From Anaerolineales bacterium UBA5195 (GTDB lineage: Bacteria; Chloroflexota; Anaerolineae; Anaerolineales; Villigracilaceae), in assembly GCA_002412925.1 (NCBI GenBank), contig DHVZ01000095.1:34521-98520 (forward strand): DNA of 64,000 bases, written 5' to 3'. Of the stretch, positions 23,617-31,065 are shown piece after piece. Both the position numbers and the translations under genes were made by a program. Position 1 is the first letter of the stretch. Every line of letters begins with the position of its first letter. The notes beneath the pieces were generated by a model. That model ran no database searches. It saw only the letters and a program-made list of their open reading frames with translations, and was not told where the DNA came from.

Positions 23617-24089
23617 TTTCCCTCCGCAACAACGAGTACAACACTCAATCCACGCACTTCCAGCCTGGGAAGATTGGTTTCATCGACAATGGAGACACCT
23701 TGCTCCAGGCAAGTCAGGCGGCAGATATCAGCCACATCGCCCTCGCCTACCAGGCAGACGCGCTCAAAGCCGTCCTTTTTGATTTGCTCGGTGTATCCTT
23801 TGACTTTTTCACGTACCCGCCGGTATAGGTTGAACTGCTGCTCGACATAATCCACTGTCAGCCGGGCGCGAATGGCCAGACCCTCGGGGGTGATGATGTA
23901 GAGCAGTTTGCGACGTTCCGCCCTTTTGACTTTGATATATCCTTTGGAAATCAGGCGTTTCAGGTGCCAGTTGACAGTCCCCACGGCAATGCCAAGCTGA
24001 GTAGCCAGGTCTGCCTGGGTAATTTGCGGATCGCGCTCAATGTTCTCGAGCAGGGAAAGGTCACGGGGCGTTTCGTTTGAGGTTTCCAT
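23613..24089 (-). CDS. MarR-type winged-helix regulator, EPS-associated
   Basis: The 158-residue protein has a winged helix near the N-terminus: LSLLENIERDPQITQADLAT, then GIAVGTVNWHLKRLISKGYI and KVKRAERRKLLYIITPEGLA. This is the pattern of the small EPS-associated MarR regulators that lie in exopolysaccharide clusters. The C-terminal half (about residues 80-158, CLVGEGDVADICRLTCLEQG and LEVRGLSVVLVVAEGK) is an additional alpha/beta domain that might sense a nucleotide or sugar. Palindromes with TTCAAC/GTTGAA lie just upstream, with a close copy at the gmd promoter, so autoregulation and control of gmd are likely (inference). The mRNA leader appears very short and lacks a ribosome site. Confidence 0.78.
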   Translation of the reverse strand: METSNETPRDLSLLENIERDPQITQADLATQLGIAVGTVNWHLKRLISKGYIKVKRAERRKLLYIITPEGLAIRARLTVDYVEQQFNLYRRVREKVKGYTEQIKKDGFERVCLVGEGDVADICRLTCLEQGVSIVDETNLPRLEVRGLSVVLVVAEGK

Positions 24090-24095
24090 AGTTTA

Positions 24096-24117
24096 AAATT
24101 CAACGACTGAATTATAC
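24096..24117 (-). promoter_or_regulatory. Promoter and operator of the MarR-type regulator gene
   Basis: On the minus strand TGGTATAAT (an extended -10 with TATAAT at 24111-24116) runs straight into a partial palindrome, TTCAGTCGTTGAA, about 13-20 nt before the ATG. The same TATAATTCA...TTGAATTTTA order occurs at 38211-38230 before gmd. A repressor bound here would cover the -10 and start site. Confidence 0.6.
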
Positions 24118-24146
24118 CATCCCAAGCGAACGCTGGGATCGCCAAT

Positions 24147-24161
24147 ATTCAACGGTTGAAT
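24147..24161. promoter_or_regulatory. Second operator-like palindrome ATTCAAC G GTTGAAT
   Basis: A perfect 7+1+7 palindrome lies about 35 bp upstream of the regulator's -10 box, sharing TTCAAC/GTTGAA with the operator there. Confidence 0.5.
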
Positions 24162-24174
24162 TTTGGGACAGGCC

Positions 24175-26205
24175 TTACGGGCACTTTTGTTCCCCAACTT
24201 GCGGCACATAAATCGCAATCCGATCCGCCGGAAAAACCTCTGCTTGTTGATAACTGCACAAAATCGGCTTAATGATATAGCGCGTCCAGGCATTGTTTTC
24301 TTCGCCCATGGCGTAGTTGCTGCCCAGGTAATTGATACGGAGCGGGTCGACGATAATCATGGCAAAGCGATGCGCCTGCAAATCGGGATAAAAACCGGCT
24401 TCGAGGGCGGTCGTATTTCGTGACATGGCCAGTTCCATCAAGTCTTCGCGCTCATATTCGGGGACGAGGGTCACCCTGCTGAGCATGTGCATCGAGACGA
24501 GGTGGCGCTGGCTGATAAACAGGATTTCCCCTTCGGTTGCAGCCACCCGAAGCTGGATGGCCGTTAAAGTGGCCTGGGACTGGGCGGCAGCGTATCGCCA
24601 AACCCCAGATGAAACACGCTGTCCAAACCAGGCGGGGATGATGACCAGTAGTAACAGAATCAACAATAAAATGGAGCGGAGGAACGGAGACGCGAGCGGA
24701 TTGGAAAACGGAAAAGCGAATGGGGAAACGGATTCTGGGTTCTGAGAATTGGTGAAAAGATACGCAAAAACCACCAGCAATGTCACTGAAAAAACATCCA
24801 TGTTGTGCAAATCAGCCCCGCCGCCAATTTTCATACTGACGAGGATTCCGATTCCGAACAACCCGGTCAATCCCAGCCCCAAAAGCCACTGGCGGAGCGG
24901 ATGGAGTCCCCGGCGACCCGGGGTGAGCGCCAGGAAAAGCAGCATGGGCAGGGAAAAGAGCAAGATTCCCGGCAAAACACCCAGATTGTAGGAAGCATTT
25001 GGCCAGAGACGATACCAGAGCAGATCAGATGAGAGACTGGTATAAAAAGTTTCCGCAGGAATCCCGGATAGGGCGATGTAGGCACGTTGAGAGGCAAAGG
25101 CAATGGCTGTTCCGATTACAAACCAGATTACAGGTTTGGTGAGATAAGAGACCATGGACAACAGATCGTGGACCGCAGACCGTCGTTCATCTCCCGTGGT
25201 TTGTGGTTGATAAGGCACTTCAAGTAAATAGAGTACTGCCGCCAGCACACCTGGCATGGGGTACCAATTCAGGCGACTCCAACCAGCCCAGATGGAGGCC
25301 AGCACCAGCCAGAACCAGGTGCGCCGGTCATTGGTGGATGAATGGCCCCAGAGCACGAGAAAAACGATGACGGCCAGGTGCAGGTATAAGGGAATGGTAA
25401 ACAAGTAAACGAGGACCCAAAGACAAGCGAACCAGCGCCAGGGGCGCGAGTCGATTTTCAGCCGGGAGAGCAGAGCCGGGACAATCAATCCCAGCATGGC
25501 AAAGCGCATGAAAACCTGCCAGGCGCGATGGAACCAGAGCGGCGCTTCGAAAAAGTAAGGCGGGACAAGCAGCAGGTGCAGCGACGGGTGCAAGATCGGC
25601 CACGGGAAGGGTTGTCCATAAACCTGGCGCGAGAGAAAGAGAGATGGGTAATACAGGCGGCTGGTTTCAGCCCAGCCCATCGCAAAAGGGTAGGCGGAAA
25701 TATCGGGCAGGTAGGCAATAAAGATATTGGCTGCAGCCTGACTGGTGAGCGCAACAGCCAGCGCGGAGGGGAATTCCAGGCGCGGGAAGGCCAGTTTTAA
25801 GGCAAACATCCCGGCCAGGGAGAGCAGGAAAAAGAAAAAAACGCGAATAAACGCCTGTTTTCCGAGTAAATCTCCGTAGTAGGGGTGAAAGTAAAAGACC
25901 GGGAAAGCTGTCAGGAGCGCGGCAAACCCTGTCAGCGCCAACCAGCGCGGGATTTTTGGGGGGCTTTCGGGGAATTCCAGGAGTTTTTCGCGCTGTGTAG
26001 AAAAGGTCAGTACCAAAAAAACGAAACTGAGAAGTGCTGCCAGCGTCAGCACAGCCAGGATGACCAGCCAGGTTTTACTCGTCAGGGGCGCGATGCCCAA
26101 CTTCCCAGCCAGGGAAATAACATCCCAGATCGAGAGGCAGGCCAAGGGGAGGGTCACTGCCAGGACCAGTCGCCAAAAGGCGAGTCGAATTGGTGGAGTT
26201 ATCAT
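24175..26205 (-). CDS. Polytopic membrane protein of a GT-C-like family (GGGxDLHNxD motif), paralogue 1
   Basis: About 676 residues, with roughly 12 hydrophobic segments and a C-terminal soluble part of about 150 residues. It is clearly homologous to the protein encoded at 31.1-33.2 kb: both have GW(A/S)ETSR.YY.SLF.., LHPS, SSDLLWYRLWPN and VSMKIGGGADLHNMD / VSVKIGGGGDLHNVD. The paired acidic residues in loops are consistent with a glycosyltransferase using a lipid-linked donor, but I know no function for this family. The ATG at 26205 is preferred over an upstream TTG. Repeat-like stretches at about 25151-25199 and 24690-24740 are read in frame (DERRSAVHDLLSMVS and SPFAFPFSNPLASPF). Confidence 0.55.
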   Translation of the reverse strand: MITPPIRLAFWRLVLAVTLPLACLSIWDVISLAGKLGIAPLTSKTWLVILAVLTLAALLSFVFLVLTFSTQREKLLEFPESPPKIPRWLALTGFAALLTAFPVFYFHPYYGDLLGKQAFIRVFFFFLLSLAGMFALKLAFPRLEFPSALAVALTSQAAANIFIAYLPDISAYPFAMGWAETSRLYYPSLFLSRQVYGQPFPWPILHPSLHLLLVPPYFFEAPLWFHRAWQVFMRFAMLGLIVPALLSRLKIDSRPWRWFACLWVLVYLFTIPLYLHLAVIVFLVLWGHSSTNDRRTWFWLVLASIWAGWSRLNWYPMPGVLAAVLYLLEVPYQPQTTGDERRSAVHDLLSMVSYLTKPVIWFVIGTAIAFASQRAYIALSGIPAETFYTSLSSDLLWYRLWPNASYNLGVLPGILLFSLPMLLFLALTPGRRGLHPLRQWLLGLGLTGLFGIGILVSMKIGGGADLHNMDVFSVTLLVVFAYLFTNSQNPESVSPFAFPFSNPLASPFLRSILLLILLLLVIIPAWFGQRVSSGVWRYAAAQSQATLTAIQLRVAATEGEILFISQRHLVSMHMLSRVTLVPEYEREDLMELAMSRNTTALEAGFYPDLQAHRFAMIIVDPLRINYLGSNYAMGEENNAWTRYIIKPILCSYQQAEVFPADRIAIYVPQVGEQKCP

Positions 26206-26210
26206 AAGCG

Positions 26211-26225
26211 TGTTAAAATCCAAAT
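26211..26225 (+). promoter_or_regulatory. Extended -10 promoter of a probable leaderless mRNA
   Basis: TGTTAAAAT (extended -10) ends 6 nt before the ATG at 26226, so transcription would start at or near the start codon. There is no ribosome site. The divergent minus-strand gene starts only 20 bp away. Confidence 0.4.
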
Positions 26226-26972
26226 ATGGATGCCAATGAATTTCAAAAAGATATCTTGTTGAACCTGGAACGCTGGCAGAAGAAGCCTATTTTGCGAATA
26301 ATTTATCGTGAATTTCATCAGGCGATTGCCGCGCAGCTTTCAAACCTGCCAGATCCATTAGTGGCGGAACTGGGGTCGGGCATCGGGAATATCAAAGAGG
26401 TGATTCCACATTGCCTGCGCACCGACTTGTTCCCGAACCCGTGGATCGATCAAATCGAGAATGCCTATGCACTATCATTTGCGAATGAAACCGTCAGTGA
26501 TTTGATTTTATTCGATGTCTTCCATCACCTGCGCCATCCGGGGACGGCTTTGCGAGAGTGTCAACGGGTATTGCAGCCAGGCGGGCGGCTGATTATTTTC
26601 GATCCGTTCATCAGCCCGCTTGGATTAATCATTTTTGGCGTTTATCATCCTGAACCGATTGGCTGGCGTGATGAGATTATTTGGAATGCGCCTGAAGGTT
26701 GGTCGGCGCGAGATTCGGATTATTATGCTGCCCAGGGGAACGCCACACGGGTTTTCTTTGGACGGATGGCGAAGATGCTGCTCAAGGATTGGAACATCAT
26801 CTGCCGCCAACGCTTGGCGACAGTTTCTTATGTCGCCAGTGGGGGCTATTCCGGCCCCCAGCTCTACCCGGACCGGGTTTACCCGCAAATCCGCAAACTG
26901 GATCGCGTTTTTGATGTGATACCCGGCTTATTTGCCACCCGAACTCTGGTTGTGTTGGAAAAGCCCGGTTAA
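26226..26972 (+). CDS. SAM-dependent methyltransferase, short-motif type
   Basis: The 248-residue protein has VAELGSGIGNIKEVIPHCLR (motif I variant) and SFANETVSDLILFDVFHHLR, then ECQRVLQPGGRLIIFDPFIS, a typical methyltransferase strand-helix order with a 'FDVFHHL..P' block. It is the only intact plus-strand gene inside the polysaccharide island and is flanked by minus-strand membrane-protein genes: divergent on the left with 20 bp between start codons, convergent on the right with a 4-bp overlap. It may be leaderless. Substrate unknown. Confidence 0.75.
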   Translation: MDANEFQKDILLNLERWQKKPILRIIYREFHQAIAAQLSNLPDPLVAELGSGIGNIKEVIPHCLRTDLFPNPWIDQIENAYALSFANETVSDLILFDVFHHLRHPGTALRECQRVLQPGGRLIIFDPFISPLGLIIFGVYHPEPIGWRDEIIWNAPEGWSARDSDYYAAQGNATRVFFGRMAKMLLKDWNIICRQRLATVSYVASGGYSGPQLYPDRVYPQIRKLDRVFDVIPGLFATRTLVVLEKPG

Positions 26973-28987
26973 GGCCCGCACTTGCCAACATCGAGCAGGA
27001 TGCGCAGGTTGTAGGCTTTTCCGTCGGCGCTGGTTTCCTGCATTTCGTCGAGGGTCGTTACACAGGGCTGTTCAAAGCGAAGACTGTATTTTCGCCAGAA
27101 GGACAAATCCAGGTAGAGATAGCGGAATCCGGCAGCGTTGAAACGGTAAGGATCGGGGTCAGCCGCTAACGCCAGCCAGGTGGGTTCGGCTGGAGGACCA
27201 TAATTATTGGATGAAAACGTGTGTAGCCCCAAAACGGTTGTGGCACGAGTAACGCTCGTATCAAAGACGAGCGTGTTATTTTCCAGTCTTCCCCAGTGTT
27301 TGACGTACATTTTCGCATCCAGGGTATCCAGGAACTCGGCGTAGAGTGGATTAGGCATGGCTGCAATTTGTAGGCTGAAGAGCGCCAGCCCGCTTAAAGA
27401 CGCAGCCAGACCCGACCCAAGCAGGGTTGTTTTAATCGCCTCGGAGCGCTCACGCGCCCAGATCCAGAGCAGGGGGATGGCATAGATTTTCAGGATTAGC
27501 AAAAAGTGTGCCGTCATGCGCGAAAGCGCCGTTGGGCCGGCGTTGCCGGTATACTCGACAAAAGTGGTCAACAGGCTGGGGATGACGGAAAAGACCCAGG
27601 CGGCCTCCAGCCATTTCTCATCACACACCAATCGCCAGCCGTATCTGACTACCCAGGGCAAGGCAAAAATCGTCAGGCCGGTTTCGGCCAAAATGACGAT
27701 CCATTGAATCGGGTTCAGTAGGGATAAAGTGCCGAGGTGTGCCGAAAGGATGGCAGGGAGGCGCAAGACAAACGAAACCTTGTAGAGCGCCTCGGCCTGG
27801 GTTCCGGCCAAACGGCCAAGCACACTGACAACGATACCGGTAAAGACTCCACCCTGCGCGAGCGCAAGCAAAATACCGCCGACAAAGACCGGCGCCCAAC
27901 CCCAAATCGAAATGGGCAGGCGCAGGCTACGGTTTTTGATGATCCAAAACGTGACGGCAAAAACCAATCCGCCGCACAAGAATACAAAAGTAACCTCATT
28001 GGCCAGCGCCAGGGCTGCCAAGAGAACCGATAAAATTGCCCGGGGCGCCCATCCGCGCCCTGGCCCAGCATCATTTTTGGCAGCGCCTGCCAATAAAACC
28101 AACAGCAAGGCCAGCATAACCATACTCGCGCCATAACCGGCATGGAACATGGCCAGCGACGGGTCGAGACCACTGCCATACATGAATGGGAATGGCAACG
28201 GGCCAAGCCCTTGAATATCCCAATATTTGGTCAATGCCAGGATTAGGTTTGCGCCGGTATCCGCCCCGGAGCCGATCAGGGTCACGCTCGAAGAAGCCCT
28301 CTGGAGCAGGCGCGCTGGGAGCAGCAATAAAATCCAGCGTGCGCCGCCCACAAAAAAAAGGAAGGCTGCTGAGAGTACCGCGGCAATCCGGCTGCAGGTG
28401 AGACGGTAGGCCAGCAGACCAGCGAAAGCCAGAGTCAATGCCAGGGTCAGTCCACGTGCGAAATCAAGCGAGACCCAGGGAGCAACCCCTGCCAGCCGCG
28501 TGAACTGCGCGGCCACCAGGAGCAAGAAGTAATGATAACTCCAGAGTACGCGCGGGTCGAAGGCAAAATGTGGCGGGATGTCGCCTAGAGCCATGCTCGA
28601 AATCTGTGGCAGGTTCTGGTAATCGTCAAAAATCCCCAGTCCGCGGCCGATCAATGTAAAGACAAAGACAAAAAAAGCAAAAATTAGCCACTGAGCGGGC
28701 TTTAAAGCCTCCCGCTGAAATAAATCGCGTTTAAAAGGCCAGGCCATCGCCGCGCCAATTGCAACCGTCAGCGCTGCCGCCAGCCAGAAGGCCACTGTCG
28801 TCGGCAAAAAGCGCGCCAGCAGGTTGGAAAACAGCGTGGCCATTGTCAATCCCAGGCCCAGGCCAGCCAGTCCCCGCTCGGCAGGAGGCAGATCAAAGGT
28901 GCGGGCCAGGATCAACCACCCTCCCAGCGCCCAGAGCAAAAGCAGGGGAATAATAACCAAAAAGTTGATTTCGGAAAACAGGTACAT
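26969..28987 (-). CDS. Polytopic membrane protein, GT-C-like, unassigned
   Basis: The 672-residue protein has 13 or so hydrophobic segments. The first large loop includes GRGLGIFDDYQNLPQISSMA and GDIPPHFAFDPRVLWSYHYF, in which the acidic pair DD and the aromatic-rich stretch resemble the catalytic loop of GT-C enzymes. A C-terminal soluble domain of about 140 residues (LDAKMYVKHWGRLENNTLVF to the end) would lie outside the membrane. It shows no obvious similarity to the GGGxDLHNxD pair. I cannot name its reaction. Confidence 0.5.
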   Translation of the reverse strand: MYLFSEINFLVIIPLLLLWALGGWLILARTFDLPPAERGLAGLGLGLTMATLFSNLLARFLPTTVAFWLAAALTVAIGAAMAWPFKRDLFQREALKPAQWLIFAFFVFVFTLIGRGLGIFDDYQNLPQISSMALGDIPPHFAFDPRVLWSYHYFLLLVAAQFTRLAGVAPWVSLDFARGLTLALTLAFAGLLAYRLTCSRIAAVLSAAFLFFVGGARWILLLLPARLLQRASSSVTLIGSGADTGANLILALTKYWDIQGLGPLPFPFMYGSGLDPSLAMFHAGYGASMVMLALLLVLLAGAAKNDAGPGRGWAPRAILSVLLAALALANEVTFVFLCGGLVFAVTFWIIKNRSLRLPISIWGWAPVFVGGILLALAQGGVFTGIVVSVLGRLAGTQAEALYKVSFVLRLPAILSAHLGTLSLLNPIQWIVILAETGLTIFALPWVVRYGWRLVCDEKWLEAAWVFSVIPSLLTTFVEYTGNAGPTALSRMTAHFLLILKIYAIPLLWIWARERSEAIKTTLLGSGLAASLSGLALFSLQIAAMPNPLYAEFLDTLDAKMYVKHWGRLENNTLVFDTSVTRATTVLGLHTFSSNNYGPPAEPTWLALAADPDPYRFNAAGFRYLYLDLSFWRKYSLRFEQPCVTTLDEMQETSADGKAYNLRILLDVGKCGP

Positions 28988-28992
28988 GGGAT

Positions 28993-30123
28993 TTACGACC
29001 TGCGCTTTAGGTTTTCGAATATGGCTTCGTACTGGTCAACAATCGTCGGTAAGTCAAATTTCTTCGCCATTTCGCGGCTCTTTGCCTGCGCTGATTGTAG
29101 CATGGCCGGGCTTTCGAGTAGTTTTTTCAGCCGGTCGGTCAGCGCATCCAGATCGTCGACCGGGAACAGGAAGCCATTTTCACCGTCATGCACCAATTCC
29201 AAATTGCCGCCCGCGTCGCTCAAGACCATCGCCAGCCCCATTCCCAAGGCCTGCACACCCACCACCGACAAACCTTCGGAGCGGGAGGGCAGGACGAGGG
29301 CGTCACTCCGCGCAAACTGACTCAGGACTTGTTCGGGCGATACCCAGCCGGGCAGGGAAAAGCGACTCGCTACCCCGCTGCCTGCCACCGTTGCACAAAC
29401 GAATTCCAACAATGGTCCATCGCCGAGCATGGCACACGTCCAGGGTAAATCTTGCAACCGCGAAAGTGCCCGAACAAGCTGTTCCGGGTTTTTTGTCTCC
29501 ACGAAGCGGGCGGCAAAAACGAGGCGCGGAATCCCGTCCGAGGGCTGGCGCACCGGTAAAGCGGCCAAATCAACGCCATTTGGGATGACGTCGATCGGAA
29601 CATGATAGTGCCGCAGCGCCATCTGACGGGTAAACTCGCTGACTGCCGCCACTCTGGCTGCGCCCCGCCAAATAGGTGGGGTGAACGGAAAAACCCATTT
29701 GAACCAGCGGTCAGTTTTTTCGGGCACAGCGCCGGGGACATCGCCAAGATGAACCGTCAGTACATACGGGAGGCCGGTCAGCTTTGAAAGCGCATAGGCC
29801 GCCGCCCCGGCTGGAACGGCAAAATGAGCATGGATCACGTCCGGCTGCCACTCGCGGATCACTTTCTGTCCCAGTGAGACCGCCGCCCGGTCGTAACCCG
29901 CCATTTCGGCGAAATCTGCGCGGAAGGCAGTCTTTCGTTTTGATGGAATCCGTTCCACTTTCACACCAGCCACCGTTTCAACGAGCGGCAGGTTATCCAG
30001 GTGCGCCGTCAGCACACGGATTTCGTGCCCGCGTGCGGCCAGGCCAAGCGCAAGATCTCGCGCCACGCGCCCGCCGCCGCCGCCTACCGGGGGAAATTCG
30101 TGAGACAAAACCAGGATTTTCAT
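28993..30123 (-). CDS. GT4-family glycosyltransferase
   Basis: The 376-residue protein starts MKILVLSHEFPPVGGGGGRV (the 'FPP.GGG..R.' loop of GT4) and has DVIHAHFAVPAGAAAYALSK, IDVIPNGVDLAALPV, and the donor-domain block LVLPSRSEGLSVVGVQALGM. In the usual EX7E motif the second acid is replaced: EGLSVVGVQ has Gln, which may alter or weaken catalysis. Otherwise the fold looks complete. It precedes a UPF0104-type gene with a 4-bp overlap. Confidence 0.82.
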   Translation of the reverse strand: MKILVLSHEFPPVGGGGGRVARDLALGLAARGHEIRVLTAHLDNLPLVETVAGVKVERIPSKRKTAFRADFAEMAGYDRAAVSLGQKVIREWQPDVIHAHFAVPAGAAAYALSKLTGLPYVLTVHLGDVPGAVPEKTDRWFKWVFPFTPPIWRGAARVAAVSEFTRQMALRHYHVPIDVIPNGVDLAALPVRQPSDGIPRLVFAARFVETKNPEQLVRALSRLQDLPWTCAMLGDGPLLEFVCATVAGSGVASRFSLPGWVSPEQVLSQFARSDALVLPSRSEGLSVVGVQALGMGLAMVLSDAGGNLELVHDGENGFLFPVDDLDALTDRLKKLLESPAMLQSAQAKSREMAKKFDLPTIVDQYEAIFENLKRRS

Positions 30124-31061
30124 GCTTCAGGAGTCTCGTCCAGCCCGGCAGCGCCCGTGACAGACGAAGTCAGCCAGAATGTGCCGGGCAGGGTGGAAAG
30201 AACAGTCAGAAAACGGGTGACCAGTGCCAGCGTGGAAGCCTGTTCCAGCGTGGAGCCTAGCGCAGTATAGAGTGTCGTGTAAGCCACTTCGCGCAATCCA
30301 TAGCCATTGACCGAAATCGGCAAAACTGAAAGAAAATATGTTACCGTTTGTACGCCGATCACTTGCCAGTAAGTGACATTCATATCCAACTGGCGGGCAA
30401 GCAGGTAGGTGGCGGCCATCGGGAGCAGATTCGAGGGCCAGGCCGCCAGGAAGGCGTAAACCAAGGCCCAGGGTTTCGAGGACCACAGCTGAAAAGCAGA
30501 GACAACTTTCGGGAAGTATTTTTGGATTAGTTTATGCAATCCCAAAGGCAATGTCATTGCAATGAGCTGCTTCTCAAGCGACGACCCTTGCGCCCCTCGT
30601 AATGGCATCAAGGATGAACCAAAAAGCATCAACGGCGCAGGGATAAGACAGACCATCGCCGCCATGTTGATAAGCCTGTCGAGCGCCACTGAACCAATTG
30701 ACACAGACTTGCGCCCGGTATATGGATGTACTGCCAGCATGCGGAAACCGTCACCACCAATGGTGGAGGGCAGAAAGTTCGAAGCAAAATTCCCGGCCCA
30801 ATTAAGGCGATAAGCCCGCCAGAAGGAGATTCTGACGCCCTGGGCCCACAACAAGATACACCAGCGCAGGGTGTTGAAGCTGTAAGACAGCAGGTAGAAC
30901 ACAACTGCGAGCACAAGCGCCCAAACGGCAATCCCGGCGGCTTTGTCGAAGACCACCTCCCATTTTTGACGGGAAATCAGCCAGATAAAGAGCGCCGTGC
31001 TGACGAGTGTGCCTGTCAGTCGGATGATAAAAGCTGTGTTTTTTGAACGAGATACAGGCAT
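30120..31061 (-). CDS. UPF0104/AglD-like membrane protein (LPG_synthase_TM)
   Basis: The 313-residue protein has about 8 hydrophobic segments and the family block NFASNFLPSTIGGDGFRMLA. It ends SVNGYGLREVAYTTLYTALG. The same block, NFLPTTIGGD, is in the homologue at 33.2-34.1 kb. Members are implicated as flippases or transport components for lipid-linked substrates (AglD/MprF relatives). It overlaps the GT4 gene by 4 bp and lies 4 bp from the GT-C-like paralogue 2 gene, so all three are probably one operon. Confidence 0.75.
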   Translation of the reverse strand: MPVSRSKNTAFIIRLTGTLVSTALFIWLISRQKWEVVFDKAAGIAVWALVLAVVFYLLSYSFNTLRWCILLWAQGVRISFWRAYRLNWAGNFASNFLPSTIGGDGFRMLAVHPYTGRKSVSIGSVALDRLINMAAMVCLIPAPLMLFGSSLMPLRGAQGSSLEKQLIAMTLPLGLHKLIQKYFPKVVSAFQLWSSKPWALVYAFLAAWPSNLLPMAATYLLARQLDMNVTYWQVIGVQTVTYFLSVLPISVNGYGLREVAYTTLYTALGSTLEQASTLALVTRFLTVLSTLPGTFWLTSSVTGAAGLDETPEA

Positions 31062-31065
31062 AGGG

